NCBI GenBank assembly: GCA_034359265.1 | Contig: CP136898.1 | Span: 1,428,501 to 1,492,500 of the forward strand | Source: Canna indica | Lineage: Eukaryota > Streptophyta > Magnoliopsida > Zingiberales > Cannaceae | Direction: 5' to 3' | Length of the DNA: 64,000 nucleotides | Shown: positions 12,801 to 22,692 of the stretch, one piece after another | How positions within the stretch are numbered: position 1 is the first letter of the stretch | Layout: each line of letters starts with the position of its first letter | The notes under the pieces: model-generated | The model's database searches: none | Told to the model about the DNA's origin: nothing | The model's input: only the letters and a program-made list of their open reading frames with translations | Program-made: the position numbers and the translations under genes

Positions 12801-14293
12801 AAAAAAGAATAAATCCTCTTACTTTGGTCCTAAGAGTTGTTCTTGCTACCATTTTCAGTATCCCCTTGTCAAGTGCATCACCAATTACAACAGGTGTCTT
12901 AAACTTCTCGAAAAATTCAAGAGTAGCCTGTTTTGCAATTTCGAAACCATCTACCCAATACCCGTGGATGCATTCCTAGATAGATAGCATTTGAGAAGTT
13001 TTTCAAGGTCAAAGCAATGGGCTATCTTTAGAACAAGCTATAAGTGTAGTACCCCAATGCTCAATACTGAAATGGAAAATGGAAAGAGCTCACTTAATGC
13101 AGCTTAAGTTATGTATAGCATCATCAAGATAAATATATTTAAAAAGCTTGTGACAAGGAAATATGGTCCAAAATATGAGCATTTTGTTACATAATGAACA
13201 ATTGAAAATATAACCTATGGCAATTTCAACTTGTATTGCTACAAAATATTTTGTAGAAAACCTAACAAAGAATTAATTTCATAAGAACATCTAGGCTCCA
13301 CATTTAGCCTGAGTACTTCAACCATCCGTGTGTCTAAGCTAATGTATTAATCACTAGCAATATCTATTCAAATAACTGGCCCAAATTCTTTGTGAAGGGA
13401 CCATTCATCTAGAGAAGTTCACATTAAAGTTATATGGACTATTGGAGAGATCAGAGATACAGAAGTCAACAAGTTGCACTTGATAGACAAATTAAGCAGG
13501 GATGTTGCTATAGTGAGAGTCACTAGCCCTGCTGAACTCAAAAAATTATCAAATCATGAGGGCCATTTGTGTCTGGATTTTATCATTTGGGTTACTTCGA
13601 ATAATTTTTTTAAAAAACACAAAGATGGTTTTCCTCCAAATTAAGCACGGGTCTTTCAACTTTTCATTTCTATTCTCTCTCTGTATTCTCCTCCAAATGC
13701 AACTTACTAAACCAGGAGAAAGGCACCCCGAGCTGAGCAATCAATTCTACCTGGAACGTTAAACGAAATTAAATTTCATCAATCAGAGTAAATGGCATAC
13801 CTCCGTCAATGTACCGATCTGATTGCTTCATGAGCTCCCCAATAAAGAGAACGGTAGATGTTGTGCCATCACCACTCGTCTCATCTTGAGCAACCGCTGT
13901 CCTTGCGATCGCCGATTGCTGTCGGATTCTAAATTTGCTGCCAATTGGACAACAACGTAACGATCTTGCGCATTACACGGACAAAGGGAGAAAGTGCAAC
14001 TCTGACGCGAGTATCCCGACATCGTACCATTTCCTTCAATAGGGTATTGCCATCTTTCGTCAGTTTGATCTTCCCAGCTCCTCCAACAAGCCTGCGCACG
14101 AAAAGAGTCGACACATAATCGATGTCAGAAGGATCAGAAGACGAAGAACAAGAGGATTCGCAGAGTGATTACATTACATCTTAATGGTGCCCTTGGGGCC
14201 GATATTGGCCTTGAGGACGTATTGAAGTCCCTTGGCGGCGTTAATGTTCATGTGGAGCACCTCGGCTTTCTGATTCATCACGCGGAGCGACAT
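9822..14293 (-). pseudogene. CCT6: CCT6 (T-complex chaperonin subunit zeta) pseudogene
   Basis: CCT6 is one of eight subunits of the cytosolic TRiC/CCT chaperonin, which folds actin and tubulin. Recognisable exons on the minus strand: 14293-14178 ([20 protein letters not shown]), 14091-14028 (KIKLTKDGNTLLKEM), 13937-13801 (the ATP-site stretch TSGDGTTSTVLF), 12975-12823 (ILKMVARTTLRTK), 12728-12681, 12447-12355 (IDLFMVEIMHM), about 11765-11645 (KRRAENC), about 10430-10364 (GAFEVAAR), 10293-10189, about 10095-9978 and 9897-9822 (NMRKPS, stop). The order matches the family. It is clearly broken: TAG at 13931-13929, an extra base at about 13910, an extra G near 12950, small deletions in the exons at 10293-10189 and 10095-9978, and TAA in the last exon (9863-9861). 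The exons for roughly residues 240-425 are not found in 10.43-11.64 kb. Most splice sites are still GT/AG, so it is an old gene duplicate and not a retrocopy. Confidence 0.92.
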
Positions 14294-14560
14294 CCTCTCT
14301 TCCTCTCCATCGAGCGATTAAAGACGAAAATGGCGATGGCGGGGTGATTAGAGCGTAGGGTTTCAAGAGAAAACGAGTGAGAGAGCGATTCCGGGACTTG
14401 GGAGCTAGACTCGACCGAAGCCGAGAAGGAGTAATAACTCGGCTTACTTAAAGCGGCTCGATCAGATGGCTCGGCCCTTGAACACGACCAGACCGGACCA
14501 GAATTTGAACCAAAGGCTGGAGCCGAGTCAAGGGTCTATTGAAATATTGATAATTATCTT
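14294..14560 (-). promoter_or_regulatory. former CCT6 leader and promoter region
   Basis: The minus strand carries a telo-box (AAACCCTA, 14363-14356) about 65 nt upstream of the ATG, as is usual for plant translation and protein-folding genes. A GC-richer stretch with repeated CTCGGC/GCTCGG motifs follows to 14530. No clear TATA box was seen. Confidence 0.4.
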
Positions 14561-14919
14561 AATAGTAAAATTCATGTAATTGAATAAGTATGAATATTAT
14601 ATCAGTGTCAAGCATGTGGGTTTGATGCAAGGCCGATTCTTCGAGAAATATTTTCGTCTTTTTCTTATATTTGATGGTATAAAAAAATTGATTATCACCT
14701 AATGATGATTAAAAATATTTTCCATATGTAAGAAATTACGTAACAATATAGTATATATTTAATGGGAAGCAAGAAGAGACGTGGAAAACGAAATGTATTC
14801 ATCGGAAATTGATTGATTACAATGTGAGAAATAGTGAATGATGTGGCCATGATGTGACCACGTCACGACCCTTTATTTACCCTAACAATATTGAGTTAAC
14901 TATATACTTTTATTCTAAA

Positions 14920-15690
14920 GGAGAATAAAATATACTTTTATTTCCAAAAAAATAGAATTCTTATTTATTTTTTTTACTAAATCAAAAATTAAATACTCAT
15001 ATACCTAAATTATTCTCGGTAGATCATTTTTTACGAGTTCGGCCAATTTTAAACAAGTTCAAAAAATTCATCATAAATTCACAAAAAAATTATTATTCAT
15101 AAGTAAATTATTACTATTTTGATCATTTTCAATTTGTTCGATCAATTTTAAATACGTTCGAAAAATTTATTTTAAATTCACAATAAAATCATAAAAAATA
15201 TATTATTCATAAATAAATCACTTCATAACTTGTATCGGCAAAAAAAAAAATTAAATTGAAAATTAATTTTTTTTCATCATTTTTTAATTGGATGTTACCT
15301 ACATTTCAATACACATATTATTTTTAAATTTAAAATAATGAAATAATTTTGCCGATACAATTTTTTCATCATTTAAAATTGAAAATCTACGTGGTGCCAT
15401 ATCAGATCAATTTCGAACCAGTTAAAAATAATGAAATAATAATAATTTTTAACTTTGAAAAACTTATTTTACTAATATAAGTTACAGAAGTGATTTACCT
15501 ATGAATAATATATTTTTATAATTTTATTATGAATCTAAGATGAATTTTTCAAACTATTTAAAATTGATCGGATCAATTGAAAATAGTTTGAAAGGGTAAT
15601 CTAAGAGTATTTACTTTTTTATTAAGAAAAAAATAAATAAAAATTCTACTTTTAGAAATAAAATAATCACTTGTTCTTTGGAGAGAATGA
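14920..15690. repeat. large imperfect inverted repeat (foldback element)
   Basis: The two halves are reverse complements with mismatches. The left half (about 14925-15250) contains TTATTCATAAATAAATCACT and GTATCGGCAAAA. The right half (about 15340-15680) contains TTTTGCCGATAC and AGTGATTTACCTATGAATAA. The outer parts pair as TAGAATTCTTATTTATTTTT against AAATAAATAAAAATTCTAC. No coding frame is present. It is most likely a MITE or foldback transposon; its superfamily is unknown. Confidence 0.6.
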
Positions 15691-17600
15691 CTTGAGTAAC
15701 TATAAAATTACCAGGTTTGAAGAGGATGAGTTCGAGCAAAATAATATAATCTCTTTCAATTAGTTATGTAGTATTATTTTATCTTTTTTTGACACGCTCG
15801 TATAATTAATGTGTCTAATCTAAATTATAATTCTTTTTATAAATTTAGCTTGAATTTTAATTTATATTAATTATATTCAAACTATTAAATTGAGTCCGAC
15901 GTCAAATGTCCATCAATTAATGCAATCGTTACTCGCTAACGTAGCATATGACTCAGTAAATTAAAAAAAAAGTTTATTATCAATTGTACCACATCGAGTA
16001 ATAAAAAATATTATAATATTATATAAATAAAAAAAAATTAATATATATATTTCAAATTTTTGCCCTTCTAACAAATTTATCACAACCTCTAATATTTTTT
16101 TCCTAATCTATCATAAATTTTTGGACGACAATTATCTCATTTGAAATTAAATTAGAATTTAAATTACATTACAAATATAATCAATTCAAAACTTTAAATT
16201 ATATTTCTCTTTATTTTTTTAATTAAATTCGATTGTTATATTAAAAAATTAAAAATAAAAATAAAAATTATTATATTTTCCATATATTCTTATTATTTAT
16301 AATATTTAAAATTTAAAAAATAATTTTATAATTATCTATTGAAATTTTGTTTTAATAAATTTGATTCAAAATTTAATTTTCTTATTAATTTTGTATTTAA
16401 TTATATTATTATATTTAAAAAAATCGAATGGTACAAATTAAATTAATAACTTTTTTATATAATATTATTATTTACTAAAATTTTATTTTTTATTCAATTT
16501 AACTATTACATTTTATTTTAAAAAATCAAAATTCTTAAAAACCATTTTGCTTATATTATTATTGATTAAATATTTAATATTATGATTATATTTTATTTAG
16601 TGTCTAACAAAATTTAACATTTTAAATTTAATTTTTTTAATTTTGTATTGATTTTCTTATTCAATTCGATTATAGTATTTTAAAAAAAATATAAAAATTT
16701 AAACCAATTCAACATATTTTACTAATAATATTATTATATATTTTACATTTAACATTATTTGTATTATATTTAATTTGTTTTAGTATTTAATTTTTTTCAT
16801 AATTTTTTTATATATGATAAATATATATTAATTTTAAATTAGTCGTGAAATTTTTAGAGGTGTTAAAAAAAATTCATATATTTTTTTTAAATGAAAAAAA
16901 AATGATAAAATCGAATATAAAATCATCAAAGATATTTATCTTCAAAAATTATAATTATTATCATTTTCAAAATTTAAAAGTAAAAAATAAAATATTGAGA
17001 TAAATTTATTAGACTAAAATTTAAGATAAATACATTAATTTTTTTATTTATATAATAATTTTTTAAGTACTGATGTAACCTAAATAATAATAAAAAAATA
17101 TTTTCAAAATTTAGACAGATGCCACTTCCTAACCATTGGAGGACAGAATTAAAATTAATATCAATTTGATAATTCAAAATGCAGATACAATCATAATTTA
17201 AGCTAAATACATTAATTAACCCATTTTAATATTTTTTTAAAAAAAAATGATCCAGATTGTCCAGTATAATCTTTTTGCAAAAAAATATAAAAATCTTAAA
17301 ATTTAGTTGATTTCGCATATTTACAATTATGACCAATTCAACGAAAACCAACTATAATTCCAACCTTTCAATATTTCTTTTTTAACTTTTTTAAATTTTC
17401 TTTTAAATCACTACGGTCAAGTTTAATCAACTGGGTCCTGACCAGTTAGTTCATAGTTTTAATAATTAGGTTGGATCTGACCAAATTCACTTGGATATAC
17501 AGAAATTAAATCTTATACAAATTTCAAATTATGTAAAAATTTGATCATGCTAAGTTTAGTTAAAGTTGGCCGATCTGCAATAACCAGGGTTTAGCTATCT
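15691..17600. other. very AT-rich intergenic DNA
   Basis: A long run of A/T-dominated sequence with no start-to-stop frames of interest, no transposon ends and no RNA gene recognised. Confidence 0.5.
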
Positions 17601-17951
17601 CCCGTGTGTAGCCTGGAAATAAGATTTGAATCAAGATTCAACCATTGAGAAAAAAAGTCAAGAGGCTGAGGAGGCAATTTACAGATGGCAAATTTTTGGT
17701 CAACCATTGACAGACTTGTAAAGTCATAGTTTGCATCTGTTCTGCGGTGTTCCTGAAATAACTTTAACAATCTAGTTCTACTTTAGAAAAGACATATCAA
17801 TGACTCCATATTGCATTCATTTAAGATGGCAAATGTATGTCAATCGATACCGAATGATTGTGTAAGCAAAAAGACACTTTTCAGAGACTGACATAATGAG
17901 AGGAAATATTACAAACATAATAGATGATATTATGTAAGATAATGGAAAAAT
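17601..17951 (-). other. 3' part of the snoRNA transcription unit, no clear unit
   Basis: The segment at 17877-17945 repeats the spacer at 18075-18165 (CTTTTCAGAGACT, TTATGTAARATAAT), so it belongs to the amplified array. I see no intact box C, guide and box D set here. Confidence 0.4.
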
Positions 17952-18043
17952 TGCTTCAGAATTATAGGATTTCACAGCATGGGCACAAGAGCCCAATCAG
18001 CCCCGAAAGATGGTATTTTTCCTCATAGATTTCTTCATAAGCA
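17952..18043 (-). ncRNA. snoR39BY: box C/D snoRNA, SNORD2/snR39B (snoR39BY) type, unit 1
   Basis: The minus strand reads a 5-bp terminal stem (TGCTT/AAGCA), box C ATGAAGA (one mismatch to RUGAUGA), guide ACCATCTTTCGGGG, box D' CTGA, a C'-like TGTGAAA, box D CTGA, then the stem. The D' guide pairs with CCCGAAAGATGGT of 25S rRNA. By the D+5 rule this puts 2'-O-methylation on the G of CCCG, the site served by human SNORD2 (28S G1509). The sequence before box D (CCTATAATT) no longer matches 5.8S rRNA, unlike units 3 and 6. The length is 92 nt. Confidence 0.82.
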
Positions 18044-18169
18044 TGGGATCATTGAATTGGATAGCACAGAGATTCTTTTCAGAGACTTGCACAATGTCAG
18101 AAAACAAAACACACAGAATAGTTGGATGTTATGTAAAATAATATAATCTATATGATCGAAAAGAAAATT

Positions 18170-18261
18170 TGCCTCGGAATTATAGGATTTCACAGCATGG
18201 GTAGAAGGACCCTATCAGCCCCGAAAGATGGTAATTTTTCCCGTAAATTTCTTCATAAGCA
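18170..18261 (-). ncRNA. snoR39BY: box C/D snoRNA, snoR39BY type, unit 2 (box D changed)
   Basis: It has the same plan and length (92 nt) as unit 1. Stem TGCTT/AGGCA has a G-U pair, box C is ATGAAGA, the guide ACCATCTTTCGGGG precedes D' CTGA, and there is a TGTGAAA C'-like box. The terminal box D reads CCGA instead of CTGA, which should weaken Snu13/NOP58 assembly. The D-side guide is CCTATAATT as in unit 1. It may be a decaying copy. The D' guide to 25S rRNA is untouched. Confidence 0.7.
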
Positions 18262-18380
18262 TGGAATCATTCAATTGAATAGCACAAGCTAGAAAACACG
18301 ATGCAAATCACAGCAACAAAGAAATTGGTAATAACAAGGAGGCAAAAAAGAATAGTATTTACAAACATATTGCTACGAGT

Positions 18381-18470
18381 GCCTCAGAATTGCAGAATTG
18401 ACAACACGGCAACAATATGCCAATCAGTCCCGAAAGATGGTGTGTGATTATCAAGCATTTCCTCATAGGC
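18381..18470 (-). ncRNA. snoR39BY: box C/D snoRNA, snoR39BY type, unit 3 (dual guide)
   Basis: The minus strand reads stem GCCT, box C ATGAGGA, guide CACCATCTTTCGGGA, D' CTGA, an internal hairpin-like GGCATATTGTTGCC, then ATTCTGCAATT, box D CTGA and GGC closing the stem. The D' guide pairs with 25S CCCGAAAGATGGTG. The D guide pairs over 11 nt with AATTGCAGAAT of 5.8S rRNA, and D+5 falls on the G after AATT, the equivalent of human 5.8S Gm75. Plant snoR39BY is, from memory, credited with both sites. All boxes are good, so this is one of the two best copies. Confidence 0.87.
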
Positions 18471-18558
18471 CAGCATACTTACAATTGAAAAAGAATAAAT
18501 AAATAAATAGTATCTAATATGTTAAAAGGTTGTGAGATTGAAGAGATAATATATCAAA

Positions 18559-18648
18559 TGCCTCTTGATAGTGGATTTCGCAACATGGATTCAAGAATCC
18601 AATTCAGTCCCGAAAGATGGTATTTAGCTGTAGTTTTCTTCATTGGCA
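18559..18648 (-). ncRNA. snoR39BY: box C/D snoRNA, snoR39BY type, unit 4 (box D lost)
   Basis: Stem TGCC/GGCA, box C ATGAAGA and the guide ACCATCTTTCGGGA with D' CTGA are kept. The terminal box D is replaced by AAGA, and the D-side guide is TCCACTATC, without a match to 5.8S. The stem still pairs, but loss of box D makes stable snoRNP assembly doubtful. It is probably a pseudo-copy. Confidence 0.6.
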
Positions 18649-18845
18649 AAAGAAGATTATGGATTAACACAAAAATAACCAAGAGAATTTTGAAAATGTC
18701 TGATTCTAATAGTGAAATTAAATAAATGTCATAAAACAATTTCATATCCGTGAATTGGATTTATGCCAAAATCAATGTTATGGGCAACAACATCCAGAAA
18801 TGAAGAATGAATTGCAAACCAACAAGGTTTTCTTTTTCAATATCA

Positions 18846-18940
18846 AGGCTATACGTGTAGGATTTCACAGAATGGGTACTACAAGAACCCAATCAGTCCT
18901 GAAAGTTGTTTTTTTTTTCCTTTTCAATTCTCCATAAGCA
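18846..18940 (-). ncRNA. degenerate snoR39BY-type unit 5
   Basis: It is recognisable by TGCTTATGGAGA (box C changed), D' GGACTGATTGG and TGTGAAATCC. The 25S guide is altered (CAACTTTCAGG), a ten-base A run has grown between box C and the guide, and no box D is left. It matches units 1 and 2 in flanking sequence and is almost certainly non-functional. Confidence 0.6.
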
Positions 18941-19059
18941 TGGAACAATTGAAATCGAATAGCACAAGCTATAAAACACGATGCGAATCACAGCAACAAA
19001 GAAATAGGGAATAACAAGCAGGTAAAATGGAATAATATTGACAAAAAAATGCTACAAGT

Positions 19060-19150
19060 GCCTCAGAATTGCAGAATGACAACATGGCAACAAGTTGCCA
19101 ATCAGTCCCGAAAGATGGTGTGTGTGTGTATCAAGCATTTCCTCATAGGC
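19060..19150 (-). ncRNA. snoR39BY: box C/D snoRNA, snoR39BY type, unit 6 (dual guide)
   Basis: It is nearly identical to unit 3: GCCT stem, box C ATGAGGA, 25S guide CACCATCTTTCGGGA with D' CTGA, 5.8S guide ATTCTGCAATT with box D CTGA, and GGC closing the stem. The 25S match is 14 nt and the 5.8S match 11 nt. A short GT repeat sits between box C and the guide. It is the first complete unit after the promoter. Confidence 0.87.
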
Positions 19151-19212
19151 CAGCCATACTTACAATCGAAAAAGACTACTTAAATAGTATCTATGAAATG
19201 TAATACTTACAA

Positions 19213-19330
19213 TTGGCAACGATATGCCAATCAGTCGCGAAAAATGGTCGATGCTGTGCCATCACCATTAGTCTCATCTCGAGCAACCGCTGTCGAGTTA
19301 AGGTTCATGTGGAGGCGACGAAGAAACCCT
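19213..19330 (-). pseudogene. chimera: CCT6 coding fragment fused to a snoRNA 3' half
   Basis: On the minus strand, a piece like CCT6 exon 1 (CACATGAACCTTAAC, about 19315-19300) runs directly into a piece like exon 3 (ACAGCGGTTGCTCGAGATGA onward, 19295-19244). At a shared ACCATTTTTC this becomes the second half of a snoR39BY unit (GCGACTGATTGGCATATCGT, to 19213). Exon 2 and introns 1-2 are missing. The snoRNA part has no box C or box D and a damaged guide. It was probably formed by deletion through microhomology and now forms the 5' leader of the cluster transcript. Confidence 0.75.
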
Positions 19331-19382
19331 AACGCTAAGCAAATATCTGGATCGCGCGACAACGAAAGGTTAGAAACCTAGG

Positions 19383-19497
19383 TATTTTATAGCAATAAGC
19401 GATGGGGATCAGCCGTTAAAAGTAAAATCCAACGGTTCTCCAGAAACGATGATGCCGTCGTCTGCTCAACTTGGCGGCTCACTACTCACTAGGGTTT
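19383..19497 (-). promoter_or_regulatory. promoter of the snoRNA cluster (TATA and telo-box)
   Basis: The minus strand has a TATA box CTATAAAATA (19392-19383) and, about 100 bp upstream, a telo-box AAACCCTA (19497-19490). A second telomere-like motif, TTAGGGTTT (19332-19324), lies just downstream of the expected start near 19355. Telo-boxes with TATA are usual for plant Pol II snoRNA and ribosomal-protein genes. This suggests a dedicated promoter and a polycistronic precursor read toward lower coordinates. Confidence 0.6.
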
Positions 19498-19733
19498 GTT
19501 TAGCGGATCGAGTGGGAGTTAGGCTTTACACAGCCGGATTCCGGTTCGAACAAGCCCGGAAGCCGGGTGCCGGTTCGAACAAGCCCGGCCTATTTCATGA
19601 CTCAACTCAACATGATTTAATTACTTAGAAGGAAGCACACTCATTCATATAAATAACGCTGAAATATAACAGAGAATAATGTAGTGATAATACATTATTC
19701 ATTTATTTGCGAGCTGTAAAAATAAAATATTCC

Positions 19734-21795
19734 TTAATATGATTCCTTTGGCTTGACTTCAAAGCTGCAAGCTCCCTCAGTGATGTGTTCAAATATCATC
19801 TCCGCAGACTGGATTCCTGATATATATATATGATTAAAAATAAATCAGAATCTTATTATTATATATAGCAAGTAGAGATAGGTCCTTAATGAAGGGGAAG
19901 ACCTGATATATACGCTCCATGAACATAGCCATTATATTTTTCACTGGTGTGCTCGCCTGTAAAGTACAGCCTTCGGATGGGTGCCTTCGCGAATCGATGA
20001 CGACATGATTTCAACACAAACAACAATCACCTTAGTTAGTGTCTGTGGATCTTGCTGGGGCAAATTTAAATGCGTACCTTGATGCAATCAAACTCATATT
20101 TGTTGACTCCGATCGGCCAGTTGGAGAAGCTTCCTTTGTAAAATTTATTAGACCACCACCTGGGAACAAGAATATCTGTTGCCTCTGGAATGTCTTCTCC
20201 AAAGATTTTGCGCAGCACCTCCATGGCTTCTTTCTTTGTTTCAGAGTCATCCTGTTTCTCTATTCTTTTCGATTCATCGTCTGTGACTGTGACCATCAGA
20301 ACATTGGCTTCCGATACTCCTCCTCAAACTGCTGCCAAAAAGGATAATATCCTCTCCGTTCACTGGCATATAGAAAGAACTGCGATTTCTCTTTAATCTC
20401 TTTATCCGGCCAAAACTTGGAAGGAAACTTAAGAAATATCTTTGTGTATACAGCCATATCAAACTCAGCCAGTGCCTGAGCCTTGTCATCCTACCTCATT
20501 CATGTTTATTATCCCTTATTAATAATGCAGACAAATTAATTGCATATATAATTATCGAAGAGTAATAAATAAATCATACTGGTAAAGCTGGATCAAAGTT
20601 GATGAGGTCTGATTGAAGAACACCAAGGTTAACCGAAACAAGAACAAAGTCTGCTTTATATACTGATCCATCATCAGTGCTCACAGTTGCAGTCTCTTCT
20701 TCCGAATAGTCAATATTAATCACCACCTGAGATAGTGATCATGTGTGTGGTTTATTTATATATATATGTCTGTTGACTTCAAGATTAATTAATTATACGA
20801 ATTGAAGAACATGGCTGACCTCTCCTAGATGGAGACGCGGATCCACAATGTTATTATCCTCATCTGTCTCGAGGAACTCGGTAGCCATTTTGTAAACCAG
20901 GTATTCGTAGCCTCGTTTGTCTGCCACAAAGTAAATGTCGTCGCCGTAGTCGGCAAACGTCGGCAATGGGACAGTGCTTTGCAGGCTTGTCACTCTCGGG
21001 GGCTCTGCAAACTCGTAGTCGTAGTTGAAGTAGTCCACCGCCATTTCCACTTCTGATGAAGGTATTCTGCGGAGATTAGGGACAACCATTTTATGGTTTG
21101 ATTAATATCTGAAGCTTTTCATTAAGAAATATTAATTTGATTTCCACATGCAAGAGAGTAGTGTAGCTCACTTTTTCTCCAGCCGTTGAAATGATTTAAT
21201 GGAGATATCTTTATAGCCACTACAGGGAAGTTTTTTGGAAAACTCTTCTGCCGATTTATATGTCTCCTCCGCGTCCTTCATCGCTTTATCCACATCTTTT
21301 TGGTCGTGTTTTTCGCCACTGAAGTTTTTGAGCAAGTCATGTTTATCATATCAAATATTAATTGAAGAAAATAATAATAATGATAATAATAAATACTTTT
21401 GACCGTAGGTGTTGGAGGAGAGGTTGCTGAAGTCGGAGCGGAAAGTCGTCAGACCAACGTTCTTGGCCATCTCCCAGACGGGGTTGACCTCTTTGCCATT
21501 GACTCCTTCTACCCAATTGGCTCCCATCTCGACGTTGAGACCGGCGAAGCTGGTGCTGCGCATTCGACCGCCGATGTGGCTGGTGGCCTCGAGGATGAGT
21601 ATGTCAGTCACGCCCAGGTCGAACAGTCTCTTCGCCGCCGAGATCCCTTGAGATTTTAAGTAAGTCTCTAAGCGTTAATTAATTCTTGGGCTAAATAAGC
21701 TAGAATTAAGGTAAGTAAAGAAACTATATATAGATCGATGTACCAGACATTCCAGCTCCAACAATGATAACTTTGGAGGCATTACTAGTAGTCAT
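19734..21795 (-). pseudogene. PAO: polyamine oxidase, left tandem copy (frameshifted)
   Basis: Polyamine oxidase is an FAD enzyme that oxidises spermidine and spermine, producing H2O2. All eight exons of the right-hand copy are present with GT/AG borders: 21795-21744, 21646-21397, 21318-21172, 21066-20820, 20726-20580, 20490-20078, 19984-19903 and 19816-19734. The FAD motif [30 protein letters not shown] and YFTGEHTSE are all readable. Exon 6 has lost one base relative to the right copy near 20311, which brings in TGA at 20298-20296 and removes the C-terminal third including the second FAD-binding part. The same exon has an in-frame 9-bp insertion (DKEIKEKSQ against DGDGSQ). It starts MTTSN where the right copy starts MATSN. 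The remaining frame is well preserved, so the lesion is recent or an assembly error. Confidence 0.9.
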
Positions 21796-21870
21796 CTCTT
21801 AATTGGATGAGCAGCAATTGAATTAACTCGGCTTGATTGATCTCTGCTTTTTCTGAGGAAGATGATGATG

Positions 21871-21878
21871 TATATATA
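21871..21878 (-). promoter_or_regulatory. TATA box of the left PAO copy
   Basis: TATATATA on the minus strand, about 76 bp upstream of the ATG. The equivalent box is at 32166-32173 in the right copy. Confidence 0.55.
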
Positions 21879-22692
21879 GCTTTATCGGAACTAACCAAAA
21901 TTGATCAGAATTTAATTAAATTAACATTACCAGCTTTATCTCGAGGATGCATGACCACGTGATAATTAAGTTTCATTTCTAGTAGCATTTGCATGCCGAT
22001 ATCTTCTACACCATTCGATCCTATAGAATTCGGAGTCGGACTCGAATCATCCGAATAAAATCGAGCCTGACGCAAATAATCCTAAAAAGGAATAAAAAAT
22101 GGTATTAAAAATATAACTCTACTATCAATGAAACTTAAAGCCTCTTGAATTTTATTTTTAACTTTTTAACCACCAAGACATCATCAATTTTTATAACTAT
22201 AACATACATAAATATATATATTTAACTTACATTTTGAATTGGGTCGGGTATATCAAGATTTTCATCCAATCCAAATAAGAGGTTGAAAATTTTAAAATTC
22301 CAATCCGACCTAACCCCTGAGTTATCTGAATAACCCGATCCGAATTAAATTTTTGAATCGATTTTTTTTAATTATTTCTATCGATTTGAATTTTGCTAAC
22401 CCATGCATCGGTACCTTTCTGCATCGTGTTTGTGCTGCTCGAATTAATCATTCTTAATTAATCTGTGACTTGAATCTTGTGATATTTACTCATATTAAAT
22501 TATTCCTTAGCAAGCATTATAATGTATTATGCGACAACTTAATTAATTAGTGCCTTACTACGTTACGTTGATGATTAATTATTGTGATTCCGATCCATTT
22601 GTTTGAAATATTGAGCCATTGCTTATTAAGCCTTTTTCTAATATTAGTTGGAGCCCCTGCATAAATAATTAAAATAAATAACGATGCGTTAG

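Larger units (their letters stand above)
18240..19165. repeat. about 680-bp duplication inside the snoRNA cluster
   Basis: The segment 18240-18490 (end of unit 2, spacer, unit 3) recurs at 18919-19165 (end of unit 5, spacer, unit 6) at a constant offset of about 679 bp. The spacers share AGCACAAGCTA, AAACACGATGC and ATCACAGCAACAAAGAAAT. This shows growth by block duplication. Confidence 0.75.

Noticed and set aside
18519..18937. 60-68 aa plus-strand frames in the snoRNA cluster
   Set aside because: They fall inside units 4 and 5 and their spacers. The conserved signal is the C/D box and guide pattern on the other strand.
17952..19246. microRNA precursors as an explanation for the repeated CCCGAAAGATGG motif
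   Set aside because: The units lack long hairpins; the motif is a perfect rRNA complement next to CTGA, as in box C/D guides.
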